Below, piece by piece: positions 47,001 through 55,850 of a stretch of 64,000 nucleotides of DNA. This stretch comes from Antedon mediterranea (lineage: Eukaryota; Echinodermata; Crinoidea; Comatulida; Antedonidae). The stretch covers positions 11,919,312 to 11,983,311 of the forward strand of contig NC_092675.1 in NCBI RefSeq assembly GCF_964355755.1, given 5' to 3'. Made by a program: the position numbers and the translations under genes. Positions within the stretch are counted from its first letter, which is position 1. Each line of letters starts with the position of its first letter. Under the pieces are notes generated by a model. The model saw only the letters and a list, made by a program, of their open reading frames with translations, had not been told where the DNA came from and did not search any database.

Positions 47001-47061
47001 ATCTTCCAAAGTGAATACATTAATGGTAGAGAATGGGTACCAACAACATGTCACAAGTTAA
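38095..47061 (+). CDS. Helitron Rep-helicase with PHD, two cysteine-protease domains and APE endonuclease
   Basis: 2988 residues without an internal stop. Domains in order: membrane-like helix 5-24; PHD finger about 126-174 (C126, C129, C142, C145, H150, C153, C171, C174); cysteine-protease-like region 546-725 with Cys556 (GKQCVANS) and FDPH (D684, H686); OTU protease 871-1000 with GDGNCF (D876, C879) and His995; Lys/Arg-rich region 1040-1330 ending in KY...FR repeats of about 20 residues; Cys-rich DUF6570-like segment 1353-1480; Helitron-like N region and HUH Rep about 1590-2045 with PHVH (H1850, H1852) and candidate nicking tyrosines Y2033/Y2037 (ITYVVQYLSK); PIF1 helicase 2350-2780 with GGAGTGKS (2385-2392), IIDEIS, GDFYQLPPV and VGLSR; endonuclease 2810-2988 with TETWL and GDFNEN. 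It nicks, unwinds and transfers DNA by rolling circle; the protease roles are inferred. Length is at the high end for the family. Confidence 0.93.
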   Translation: MDTKFITIVYGLLLLVIVLMIFLCKYATKEVTSKECNIVKTAGVDSGIMDKATEFKTVMDDILDLLDECCSTKNVEDVNTIKNESDDTGNAYCECIKDTTEFKEVVDDILNILSYGTALTSEFDKCDLCSIEVKAEDIYITCDCCSKHFHVTCVRNSVEDKLCDSRVIWICSLCGNSNFANNMLGEIGMPCHFNRYTILEPDDSVTADFPELTKNKEKRCNNAKLKCQETGSEDLLGNDWIRVRSKKRTDNRKKRCKNRGNKKRGKRVINGIIIEPGVKYIGKGVKDFYERRNNKKMEWNMNTSTYREYKENDETNGKPMCDVLKNTKVTNGIQQQSGGGLKRNSKGRFVKSKNIDNKESQDNMDLNLKHHKNDCDTMERIGEDIIIKNMDKNNNSEMKTDDDFKMKCTEENDNTATDDVKAQNSSKMNDRTNRFDSNVTDHKNQTCASCEFDENEVSIIDDGSKKTVTEKIRSHTKPKCDQHAIDVDIEVFKKNNFSEKLIIDEGPKQKNTPIRQNTQSINELQLYNSDDDNITVAQGSFNQGNYRFGFAGGKQCVANSLVAILYSTKRNGNEFYTKDLDTILTLGNELYCYIQKDSTMDEDLLMISELPKELDILDNTFVISPKESVFGIIDGDLESMAEYGALSLHQALEQELHQHDAFFMNFNRSTFSIIKRVNGFLIFDPHARDRVGCVSEHGKSILIYSTSWKGVYDYCIRLARSMNCNLHETEFELTGVNVENKSMVLCCASVILDDNSEQNNIGNVDVNEPSTSYQYKCSARSPDKNIDSKVKGQTHNKRGHVSSSNGWQNDSDIEIVNVEYGERPDKNFQFIPISEAQKKNICNEIGIRCENTGKNCSINRTSHIGHPHQITNITGDGNCFYRAISYIISGTEDNHLLLRKAITTHLLKTDDLFINTFSHEYRSVKEYVLKKRIMDNGTWASNTEISAMANLLNTDIYSFNDQLFTWQLFSAKKPGRIDDVTTDNGIYILYTMNVHFNVVESVNVNQNYVQETSGQVNMDKTSQKKFSKTEAIFLKKNSTTKKRKQMRKETCDIFEDIEEPKHKQSKTVEGLCFESEKKQLKGTKKQSYRNRKEKQKNRQRMKRQREAKDISEKTNENRNKYESDYVYKEKKRKVKEAQKIRYADDDYKFQKRKENRERQYNMYRYESDYNVKIRNKARHNYKINCDYRTIKKEKNLNRYHNDIIFRYNTKTKNKFKFAEKYHSDPKFRQNLRQKFVLKYRNNSKFRENLRQKLANKYRNNLKFSQRCKEKLAEKYWSNSKFRQNCKLSLLEKYRANLEFRQKCKKSFTEKYHRDPVFRKKVLKKNKKYREKTKTEKSNFEFVLKNFRETISRGPEYICCVCFKMLFQNQVMKCTKSKYENRMCINEKYLHICNNKCNKPCQFVESPRCRLWICFTCHRKLLNGKVPEEANSNNLQLHDIPPELECLNNLEQHLIGLNIPFMKLMNLPKGGQNGIHGPVVCVPSNTIETVKMLPRPEADDQLISVKLKRKLSYKSYYKYKFVNTANVIQALEYLQDHNKWYFDVAINEEWHNYLSKETIGSGDNNNNQTCIENNEEEVEDRLSGAVFDTSLQPVDRRQNLVDEYFRDIICCAPCENNSPVALLKNESNEAKSFPVLFPTGQPTFHDTRDVKITLGRYFHNRLMHVDNRFAKNAEFIFYAQSLYELQQILSSISIALRKGSSKKDDFSKVTIADLKNVNKIEEILKSDKGYKFLKQIRGTPPYWQATQKDVMAMVRQIGKPTFFLSFSSADFRWKEIVTTLLSQTGDKRNIDELEWADKCNLLKSNPVTVARMFDKRFHTFLKNVILSESQPIGKVVDYFYRIEFQMRGSPHVHMLVWVENAPVFCSDEDKEVINFVDKYISCSVPCQTVDPELNEIVTSVQIHSKRHSKSCKKKGTICRFNFPRQPSQKTFVMRPTVSESNDDTKQAKDLLTSVKEAVTNEEPYENAKELFKSLGITQSAFEKANNCIATEEKIVMKRNPQDAWVNQYNPSLLRAWNANMDIQYITNVYACITYVVQYLSKSEREMGLLLSHTASEVKEGNEDARQSLRKIGNVYMNNREVSAQESVYRVCGLRLKECSRKVEYIPVGPNPVRMSLPLSVIKNKADDNDCAWLPNKLDKYKARPNSFEFNKMCLATFCSNYRILSTSEMKGKKKNVFKLKKQFGFIQKRTKTSNAIVRYPRFHMDRDPDKYYLSILQLFLPFRNDEQLKPPNFQTYERFYEDGSVKLCGSRKLQRVKSIVQGNMKQYEKSADDVEDATEFLAKFGPQEDAWSLLCPETEKERLDNPKPNVDIDDEENEFIIPDFGLKKNHTSKVESNSSCISRPELNKMIRSLNEKQQHIFYKTRQWCLDKVNGKRPEPFYTFITGGAGTGKSHLVNCIFNEATRILGKIMENPDDLSILKLAPTGIAAYNIKGQTIHSALSIPISISFPYQPLGEEKISALRNQLSQLQIVIIDEISMVNQRLLWYVHGRLRQIKQVRNDSPFGNISVIAVGDFYQLPPVMGTSLYKDTFESSLWIDNFKLVQLDQIMRQKEDKEFALLLNKLRTKERNECLSDKDLLVLKSRETGKECEDAVHIYPCNKQVDEWNKKMLHKTCTYIVCIEAEDVVVNSKKQTKKCNKPQKSRKTSLLNYLWIALNARVMLIKNVDVKKGLTNGCMGHVEEIIKASQSAKPVSIKVKFDNNEIGVQAIEMFQESIGNKYSRKQFPLKLAYACTVHKVQGMTMNKALVSLKNTFAPGQAYVGLSRVTSISGLTMENFNPKLIYCDPHIQKCLYKMNSYVQYDKRSHDLDSIFSILLHNIQGLKQHFVDLQCNELFMNSSIICLTETWLNKDDDFFDVDIQPYKLYHQSRYDSYSNTNDLTSKFKNLAHGGVAVYSKNTFSSRLNICINDIEAISFLITSPISVVVSVIYRPPSYDIKQFCQHLSKLLEEIHKVCTKCIIMGDFNENIFKQSSKVNTLMVENGYQQHVTS

Positions 47062-47174
47062 CAGAAAATAATATATTGATTGATCATGTCTATACCAAAG
47101 GTCTTGATTCGGTACAGGCTGAAGTAATTCCAATTTATTATAGCTATCATGAAGCCATTCAAATTAAATTTTAA
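47062..47174 (+). pseudogene. frameshifted C-terminal end of the Helitron endonuclease
   Basis: After the TAA at 47059-47061 the neighbouring frame continues in APE-nuclease style to TAA 47172-47174, with LIDHVYTKG and YYSYHEAI. The family normally has an S-D-H motif here; this copy has SYH, so besides the one-base frameshift at about 47050-47060 the catalytic-region Asp is replaced by Tyr. The endonuclease of this copy is probably inactive, while Rep and helicase look intact. Confidence 0.75.
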
Positions 47175-47458
47175 TTGCAATATTTTAAATTATTCAGCTT
47201 ATATTTATTGTTGTTATATTAGAATATTATATTATATTACGTTTATTAAACGAAGGAAAAAAAACAAGACAAAATGGAATATATACTGTTTTGTCACTAC
47301 ATGTGCAATCTTGGTAAAGATAAACTGAAAAATGTATTAATGGAAAGTGAAACTAAAAAAAGCATGTTTTATAAAAGAACTTCAAAGTCGAACTTGAGTA
47401 AAAGAGTAAAAAACATAATACGAACTTAAAATACAACTGAAAAAAATTGCCAAAAGAG
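47175..47458. other. Helitron 3' flank, no feature recognised
   Basis: AT-rich. A small palindrome, CGTTTATTAAACG, near 47241 could be part of a terminal hairpin, but this is not enough to call the element end. Confidence 0.4.
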
Positions 47459-47532
47459 AATAATGACATACTTAAATGTAGTATGTCTCTCTGTGAATGA
47501 GAGGCAGGGAACTCTAACCCGATGTCATTATT
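47459..47532 (+). other. sequence able to form a cloverleaf-like or switching RNA fold
   Basis: AATAATGACAT (47459-47469) pairs perfectly with ATGTCATTATT (47522-47532). Between them are CTCTC-TGTGAAT-GAGAG and GGG-AACTCTAA-CCC stems. GACATAC (47465-47471) can instead pair with GTATGTC (47481-47487), which competes with the long stem. A good splice donor, CCAG|GTGAGTAA, follows at 47556. No RNA family was recognised; chance or a splice-exon context is possible. Confidence 0.35.
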
Positions 47533-47563
47533 TCGTACTGGAGAAACAATACCAGGTGAGTAA

Positions 47564-48104
47564 AATACATTTCTATCTTTATTTACGAATCATGGGCCTA
47601 TAATATTATCTCTCATCTCTTATAGTATGAATATTGTTCTGTACTTTGAATATTAATTAGAGTTTTTTCCCTTTTAGGTGTTTTTATCGCTTCAAGCAAA
47701 ATGGTATCCGACTTTTAAGACATCTATTAATGCAGTCATTCGCTTTTTTACACGCTGTAAATGATATAAGATTAATATAGGCCTATCGTAATGCAGTTGA
47801 TTAGAGATTTAATTTCAGATAATTTACAATTGAGAATCGTGTACTTATGTGTCTAATAAATCCATGATGACTAAGCTCACAGTGTATATCAACAGTACAA
47901 ATATAATTATAAACTATAATATTGCTTCAATTATACTACTATACATTTACATTATTGTACGTAAAAAGTGAAGTGACCTTTTTAAAAAAATATATATATA
48001 TATATATATTGTATCTAATCATATCTCATTGTTTTTTGTCAGTACTTCCTTTGTTAGATAAAACACAGAGCAAAAAAGTGTTTATTCTTGTTTGGAAAAC
48101 AAAA
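47564..48104. other. non-coding AT-rich spacer
   Basis: Nothing recognisable apart from a short (TA)n tract near 47990-48010. The satellite array begins around 48105. Confidence 0.6.
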
Positions 48105-48362
48105 TAATATAACTCGTATTATTTACCGATTATAGAGAATTGGCAAGCGCGCAATTTTTTAATCCTAATTTTACATTCAAAGACTTTCAACATTAACAAG
48201 TCAGTGCTGAATGGTAACTATTTTTTGTCATAGTATAATACATAGAGTGCAGCATAGCTAAACTTGGGACCAACATGTATTCTATAAAAATACTGCAAAC
48301 TGTATGATACAAAATAGACACAATTCATCACTGTAAATCAATGAAAGAAAGAAGTAGATTTG

Positions 48363-49391
48363 AACCCGTCACTTTGACGAGTTACTTATCCGCACGACAA
48401 ACGCCACGTGCACGCCATGCGTTGGAATATTACACACAGAAAAAGATTATGGCATTATATATTATATACAATATGCACAGTATAATCTGTATATATACAT
48501 ATTACATACAGGTGTAGAATAGGTGAAATTACGGGACCCGCCATTTTTTCCTATTTTTAACATGGTGACAGTATCGAAATGAAAAACTAAGATAGCAATT
48601 TCGGAACGAAATTATCTCAGCAACAACATATTAACGTATAGAAGAAATTTGAATATGTAAAATATAGATGCGCACTCTTTTAAATGTGATGAACTATGAC
48701 GCAAAATATGAAAATACGACTTTTTTTATTCAACTGGACATATGATGACGTCACAACATCTGATTGGCAAAATGTTCACATGACTTCGTATCTACAATCC
48801 AGTAACTTCCAGAAAACGTTGTAATCATGATTATCACTTTTTATTCGGACGAGCTATAACAGAGTAAAATTTACTGTAAAGATGAAAATAAGTGACCCAC
48901 GTTATTTACATTTTTATACATGATGACGTCATAACAATTAAAATCTTTTTAACTCATGCGAAAGATAGTTGATTGACGTAGACAATAATAAAATCTCGGG
49001 GGAAATGGAATTCGTATGAGCGAGATGCGCTTTGTTGAATGTGATGAGCAATAACGAAATAGACAAAAATCCTATATTTTACATGCGTGTGGCCATACGA
49101 TGACGTCATAACATCCGAGAGGTAAAAATTCTAATATAACTCGTATTATTTACCGATTATAGAGCATTAGCAAGCGCGCGATTTTTTATTCCTAATTTTA
49201 AATTCAAAGACTTTCAACATTAACAAATTCAGTGCTGAATTGTAACTATTTTTTTGTTATAGTATAATACATAGAGTGCAGTATAGCTAAACTTGGGACC
49301 AACATGTATTCTATAAAAATACTGCAAACTGTATGATACAAAATAGATACAATTCATCACTGTAAAGCAATGAAAGAAAGAAGTAGATTTG
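48363..49391 (+). repeat. satellite unit 1 (short, 1.03 kb)
   Basis: Contains TGACGTCA at 48746, 48924 and 49101 and lacks the CG-rich half. The lead-in at 48105-48362 is repeated at 49131-49391, showing a tandem duplication of about 1025 bp. The junction hairpin has AACCCGTCA in place of AACTCGTCA. Confidence 0.85.
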
Positions 49392-50925
49392 AACCCGTCA
49401 CTTTGACGAGTTACTTATCCGCACGACAAACGCCTCGTGGACGTGATGTGTTGGAATATTGCACACAGAAAAAGATTATGGCATTATGACCTGAACTGAA
49501 GAATATGATATGCTGTTAGTGCTGAATTCTGTCAATTTTGTGTCATATAGTATATACAGTGCAAACGGTATAATCTGTATACATATTACATACAGTGTAG
49601 AATAGGTCAAATTACGGGAACCGCCATTTTTTCCAATTTTTAACATGGTGACAGTATCAAAATGAAATACTAAGATAGCAATTTCGGAACGAAATTATCT
49701 CAGCAATAACATATTAACGTATAGAAGAAATTTGAATACGTAAAATATAGATGCGCGCTCTTTTAAATGTGATGAACTATGACGCAAATTATGAAAATAC
49801 GACTTTTTTATTCAACTGGACATATGATGACGTCACAACATCTGATTGGTAAAATGTTTATATGATTTCATATCTACAATCCAATAGCTTCCAGAAAACG
49901 TTTTAATCATGATTATCACTTTGTATTCTGACGAGCTATAACAGATTGAAATTTACTGTAAAGATGAAAATAGGTGACCCACGTTATTTACATTTTTATA
50001 CATGATAACGTCATAAAAATTAAAATATTTTTAACTCATGCAAAAGATAGTTGATTGACCTAGAAAATACAAAAATCTCGGAGGAAATTGAATACGTATA
50101 AGCGCGATGCGCTCTATTTAATGTAATGAGCAATAACGAAAGAGTGAAAAATCCTATATTTTACATTCGTATGGCCATACGATGACGTCATAACATCCGA
50201 AGGGTAAAGATTCTGCATGAATTCATATCTACAACATATCTGCTTACATATTGAATTAAAAAAATTGGGGGTCACGGATGATCCTGGGGAGCTATAATAT
50301 ATTCAAAATAGGCATAATTTTGACAATATTTTGTCACTTTTGCTACTAAAACGCACGCAAATGGTCTAAATCAACGTGTTCGTATGACGTCAATTTAATT
50401 TGAAATGATGTCAATCTTTTTTAAAATGACTAAGAAAGGCTGTAAAATCATAATTCAAGAAAAAAACAAATGATTTTCATGCTCCGTGCGCACCTTACGC
50501 GTAAATATTTTCGCGCGCGTGGGAATTTTTGACATGCTCAAAATGTCATGATCAGCGTAGAAAGTTGATTAGAAATTAATTTTGCGCATTTTAAAATTTT
50601 AAATGCGCGTGCGGGCGTAACTTCTTGTGAAACATGTCATTATTAATCCATAGAAAGTTTGCCCTTGATATGACTTAAATTTTCACTAAGTTTCAAAACA
50701 AAATGACATTTGGTTTATAATCTATGACCAATCATTGAAATTCATAAAATCGCGCGTACGTCACGTTGCGCAATTCTGACGTAATTCAAAATATGGAGGT
50801 GCACAACTTCAGGTAAATGTCCATATGATGACAAAGTTATATATATGATATAGTTACAAGCAATAGGGGATATGCTGCGCACAAAAATCCGGGAAAGAAA
50901 GAAGAATAAAGATGAACTAGATTTG
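49392..50925 (+). repeat. satellite unit 2 (1.53 kb)
   Basis: Full-length form. TGACGTCA lies at 49828, 50183 and 50385; the middle site expected near 50005 reads TAACGTCA. The CG-rich half has GCGCGTGCGGGCGTAACTT near 50605. Confidence 0.85.
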
Positions 50926-52081
50926 AACTCGTCACTACGGACGAGTTAGGTTATCCGCAGTGCAAAAGCCACGTGCACGTCATACGTTAGAATAGTGCGC
51001 GCAAAAAAATAAAACGATTATGGCATTGAAAAATGTTAGTGCGCTCTCTATGTTGCGTCGCGTCTAAGTATATACGGTATAACACTATATACTGTATACG
51101 TACTACATACAGTGCAGAATAGGTGAAAATAAGTGACCAAAGTTATTGACGCATTTGAACATGATGACGTCATCACAATTTTTAAAATGGTGGATCATGC
51201 GAAAGGTAATTGATTGATCTAGACAATATAAAAAAATTGAGTGAAATGGAATAAGGATAAGTAGAGATGCGCTCTATTAAATTGACGAGCTATGACGAAA
51301 GAGAAAAAAATCCTATATTTTATATTCGGGTGGCCATACGATGACGTCACAATGTCTGGTTAGCCATATCAATGCATGATTCGAGAAAAACAACTCATTT
51401 ACTTCCAGAATCTGAAATTTTAAATATTTTCACCTCGGAGTTTAGAATCTATGACTGTTTTAAAAAAGGCATAATTTTGACGAATTTTTGAACTTTTTCT
51501 TCAAAAACGCGCGCAAATTGTTCAATTCTACGTGCTCGTATGACGTGATTTTAAGTCGAAATTGATTGAAAATTGCTAAATGTACTAGAAAAGGCTGAAA
51601 AAAACAAAAATCAAGCAAAAAAAAGATGTTTTTGCGCTACGTGCGCACGCGCGCGTAAAAAATATGCGCACGCGTGAGAATTTTTGAAATGCTCAAAATG
51701 ACCTGAAACGCGTAGAAAGTTGATTAGAAATGAATTTTTCGCAATTTGAAATTTTAAACGCGCGTGCGCGCGTAACTTTATGTCAAACATGCCATTTTTA
51801 ATCCATAGAAAGTTTGCCCTTGATATGACTTAAATGTTCACTAAGTGTCATTACAAAATGACTTTTGCTTTTTAGTCTATGTTAAATACGCGAAATTCAT
51901 AAAATCGCGCGTAGCTTACGCTGCGCGACTCTAAAGTAAAAAAACGAGCTGTCCTGCACTTCTACACATAGAGGTAAATCTTCTGACAAAGTTATACGAT
52001 GTAATGTTGATCAGAATTTGAGATACACGTGACACAAAATTTTGGGAAAGAAAGAAGAATAACATAGAAAAACTAGATTTG
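50926..52081 (+). repeat. satellite unit 3 (1.16 kb)
   Basis: Nearly identical to the following unit, differing by isolated substitutions (for example GTGAAATGG against GTTAAATGG). It lacks the first TGACGTCA monomer; sites are at 51165 and 51342. The junction hairpin is AACTCGTC-ACTAC-GGACGAGTT. Confidence 0.9.
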
Positions 52082-53222
52082 AACTCGTCACTACGGACGA
52101 GTTAGGTTATCCGCAGTGCAAAAGCCACGTGCACGTCATACGTTAGAATAGTGCGCGCAAAAAAATAAAACGATTATGGCATTGAAAAATGTTAGTGCGC
52201 TCTCTATGTTGCGTCGCGTCTAAGTATATACGGTATAACACTATATACTGTATACGTACTACATACAGTGCAGAATAGGTGAAAATAAGTGACCAAAGTT
52301 ATTGACGCATTTGAACATGATGACGTCATCACAATTTTTAAAATGGTGGATCATGCGAAAGGTAATTGATTGATCTAGACAATATAAAAAAATTGAGTTA
52401 AATGGAATAAGGATAAGTAGAGATGCGCTCTATTAAATTGACGAGCTATGACGAAAGAGAAAAAAATCCTATATTTTATATTCGGGTGGCCATACGATGA
52501 CGTCACAATGTCTGGTTAGCCATATCAATGCATGATTCGAGAAAAACAACTCATCTACTTCCAGAATCTGAAATTTTAAATATTTTCACCTCGGAGTTTA
52601 GAATCTATGACTGTTTTAAAAAAGGCATAATTTTGACGAATTTTTGAACTTTTTCTTCAAAAACGCGCGCAAATTGTTCAATTCTACGTGCTCGTATGAC
52701 GTGATTTTAAGTCGAAATTGATTGAAAATTGGTAAATGTACTAGAAAAGGCTGAAAAAACAAAAATCAAGCAAAAAAAAGATGTTTTTGCGCTACGTGCG
52801 CACGCGCGCGTAAAAAATATGCGCACGCGTGGGAATTTTTTAAATGCTCAAAATGCCCTGAAACGCGTAGAAAGTTGATTAGAAATGAATTTTTCGCAAT
52901 TTGAAATTTTAAACGCGCGTGCGCGCGTAACTTTATGTCAAACATGCCATTTTTAATCCATAGAAAGTTTGCCCTTGATATGACTTAAATTTTCACCAAG
53001 TGTCATTACAAAATGAATTTTGGTTTTTAGTCTATGTTAAATACGCAAAATTCATAAAATCGCGCATAGCTTACGTTGCGCGACCCTAAAGAAAAAAAAC
53101 GAGCTGTCCTGCACTTCTACAGATAGAGGTAAATCTTCTGACAAAGTTATACAATGTAATGTTGATCAGAATTTGAGATACACGTGACACAAAATTTTGG
53201 GAAAGAAAGAAGAATAACATAG

Positions 53223-53260
<38 letters not shown>
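53223..53260 (+). repeat. poly-A tract of 38
   Basis: An uninterrupted A run before a hairpin insert. It suits the tail of a retroposed RNA or replication slippage. The exact length may be an assembly estimate. Confidence 0.9.
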
Positions 53261-53262
<2 letters not shown>

Positions 53263-53279
53263 TCCTGACAATAACAAGG

Positions 53280-53304
53280 GGTTATCCGCCAAGTGCGGAT
53301 AACC
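53280..53304. repeat. hairpin GGTTATCCGC-CAAGT-GCGGATAACC
   Basis: Perfect 10 bp arms with a 5-base loop, preceded by GACAATAACAAGG and followed by poly-A and then the unit junction with another GGTTATCCGC at 53348. Confidence 0.9.
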
Positions 53305-53324
53305 AAAAAAAAAAACTAGATTTG

Positions 53325-55099
53325 AACTCGTCACTTTGACTAGTTCTGGTTATCCGCGCAAACGCAACCATGCACATACTTAACCATATGAACCTCGACA
53401 ATTATTATGCCATCCTATGACATGAAATAAATATGTTTACAGTGCTGAATTGTACCTATTATGTAGCATATATCATATTACAGTATTTTACAGAATAAAC
53501 TGTATAATGTTATATACAGTGTAGCATAGACAAAATTACGAGACCCATCTTTTAAATCCAATTATTAACACAATGACGTCATGAAATTGACATATAAAGA
53601 TAACAATTTTAGAAGATAATTATCTAAATAATTACATTATTGCAAATTTGAAGAATTTTGGGCACGTAAAATTGAGATGCGCTCTCGTTTAAACGCAATG
53701 AACTTTTACGCAAGAGATGAAAATACCACTTTTTGAACTCAACTAGCCATATGATGACGTCACAACATCTGATTGGCAAAATATTCACATGAATTCGTAT
53801 CTACAATCAAATAGCTTCCAGAAAACGTATTAATCATGATTATCACTTTTTATTCTAACGAGCTATAACAGATTGAAATTTACTGTAATGATGAAAATAA
53901 GTGACCCACGTTATGCACGCTTTTAATCATGATGACGTCATCACAATTTTAAAAATGTTAAATCATGCGAAAGATAATTGATTGACCAAGACAATATAAA
54001 AAACGGAGGGAAATGGAATAAGGATAAGTGCAGATGCGCTCAATTAAATTTGATGAGCTATGACGAAAAAGACAAAAATCCTATATTTTATATTCGAGTG
54101 GCCATATGATGACGTCACAATGTCCAGTTAGCCATATTGATCCATGATCCGATATCTACAACTCATCAACCTCCAGAATATGTAATTAAAAAAAAGTTCA
54201 CCGTGTAGTTTAGAATCTATGACTGTTTAAAAAAAGGCTTAATTTTGGCGAATTTTTTAACTTTTTCATCAAAAACGCGCACAAATTGTCCAATTCGACG
54301 TGCTCGTATGACGTGATTTTAAATCGAAATTGTTAGACAGTTGGTCAAATTACTAGAAAAGACTGGAAAAACATAAATCACGCGAAAAAAAAAGGTTTTT
54401 AGCGCTACGTGCGCACCGCGCGCGTAAAAATATGCGCTCACGTGGGAATTTTTGACATGCTTAAAATGACATGAAATGCGTAGAAAGTTGATTAGAAATT
54501 GATTTTGCGCATTCCGAAATTTTAAACGTGCGTGCGCGCGTAACTTTTTGTGAAACGTGCCATTTTTAATCCATAGAAAGTTTGCTCTTGATATGACTTA
54601 AATTTTCACCAAGCGTCAATATAAAATGACTTTTGGTTTTTAATCTATGATCAATCATTGAAATTCATAAAATTGCGCGTAACTTACGCTGCGCGACTCT
54701 AAAGTAAAAAAACGAAATGTCCTGCACTTCTACAGTTAAAGGTCAATCTTCTGACAAAATTATACGATGTAATGTTGATAAGAATTTGAGATACACGTGA
54801 CACAAAATTCTGGGAAAGAAAGAAGAATAAGATAGAAAAAAAAAAAAAAGATCCTTACAATAACAAGGGGTTATCCGCCAAGTGCGGATAACCAAAAAAA
54901 AAAGATATTTACAATCACAAGGGTTATCCGCAACTTAAAGTTGCGGATAACCAAAAAAAAAAAAAAAGATGATGAAACAGGACGATTACAAGGAGTTATC
55001 CGCTACTAAGCGGATAACTAATAAATAAATAAATAAATAAAGATTTTGACAGAATCAAGAGGTTATATGCATGATAATGCATATAACCTAACTAGATTT
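53325..55099 (+). repeat. satellite unit 5 with hairpin insertions (1.78 kb)
   Basis: Has four TGACGTCA sites (53574, 53755, 53933, 54110), the most regular run in the array. Near its end four poly-A-separated hairpins are inserted (54840-55088). Confidence 0.85.
54840..55088. repeat. array of four hairpins separated by A-rich tracts
   Basis: Hairpins at 54869-54893 (GGTTATCCGC, loop CAAGT), 54922-54952 (arms extended to GGTTATCCGCAACTT), 54994-55019 (AGTTATCCGC, loop TACTAA) and 55061-55088 (GGTTATATGCAT, loop GATA). Each is preceded by a related ACAATAACAAGG-like leader and mostly followed by A-rich runs. Arm changes are matched on both sides. Confidence 0.9.
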
Positions 55100-55145
55100 A
55101 ATTCGTCACTATGACGAATTATAGGTTATATGCATTGATTTAAAT

Positions 55146-55850
55146 AAAGATAATTGATTTTTAAAAGATATATTGATTGATTGATTTTCTCAGAATCTTT
55201 AATTATTTATAATATATGATAGGACCTTGCTAACGCGAACACTATAGCCGGTATCACAATCCGATCAAAGATCCATATGCGTATAATGTCATAAACCACA
55301 TTTGTTGTTACATAATAATAAAGACATAAGTTAATTTGTATCTAGATTTCATTATAAATTATGTGTATAATCTATACACTAAGAAATAAATTTGAACAAA
55401 CAATACGGATAATAAAAAAAAAAATCTTATTTCGTTTCCCAAGATGAGACTCGATCTCGGTACCTTGAATGCCATAGACACGAGCACAGACCATCGAGCC
55501 ATACACAACTGACTATACTTTGTAGAAAAATTCCTCCGTGTATTTACTATGCAGTAACCACTTTGATGCAAATAGATTATTACATACCAAAATGAATTAT
55601 AATTTTTTACTATGATGACATCTTTAAAATGTATACAAATGATACACTGTCAAACTACATACTTTTAACTTTAATATATGAATTTTTGAAGGAAGAAAGT
55701 TAATGTTAAGTTTGTTATTTTGGCCTAAGAAAATGTCATAATTTGTTTGATTGTCGAAATTATTTTTTTAAAATTTAATATGCAATTAATGATGACTTAA
55801 TCAACTTTTGTTCTCTTTATTTGATAATAAATCATACATATGATACATAC
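55146..55850. other. insertion in satellite, includes SINE-like piece
   Basis: AT-rich sequence not shared with other units. It contains the tRNA-like segment at 55446-55501 on the minus strand; the rest is unrecognised. Confidence 0.5.
55446..55501 (-). repeat. possible tRNA-derived SINE head
   Basis: The minus strand reads an A-box-like TGGCTCGATGG followed 35 bases later by a B-box-like GATCGAGTCTC. Both are one or two bases off consensus and no full cloverleaf forms, so this is a tentative call. Confidence 0.3.

Larger units (their letters stand above)
38095..47174 (+). mobile_element. Helitron (Helentron-type) autonomous element, termini not located
   Basis: Coding part of a rolling-circle transposon: a Rep/helicase protein with a C-terminal APE-type endonuclease, the layout typical of the Helentron/Helitron2 branch. 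A frameshift near 47055 cuts the last 40 or so residues. Neither a convincing 3' hairpin nor short terminal repeats could be assigned by eye, so only the coding span is given. Confidence 0.85.
52082..53324 (+). repeat. satellite unit 4 (1.24 kb)
   Basis: Recent duplicate of unit 3, with sites at 52321 and 52498. It ends in a run of 38 A (53223-53260) followed by a GATCCTGACAATAACAAGG leader and a GGTTATCCGC hairpin, an insertion that unit 3 lacks. Confidence 0.9.

Noticed and set aside
53086-53334. 82-codon minus-strand frame with a poly-Phe run
   Set aside because: It is a translation of the 38-base A tract.
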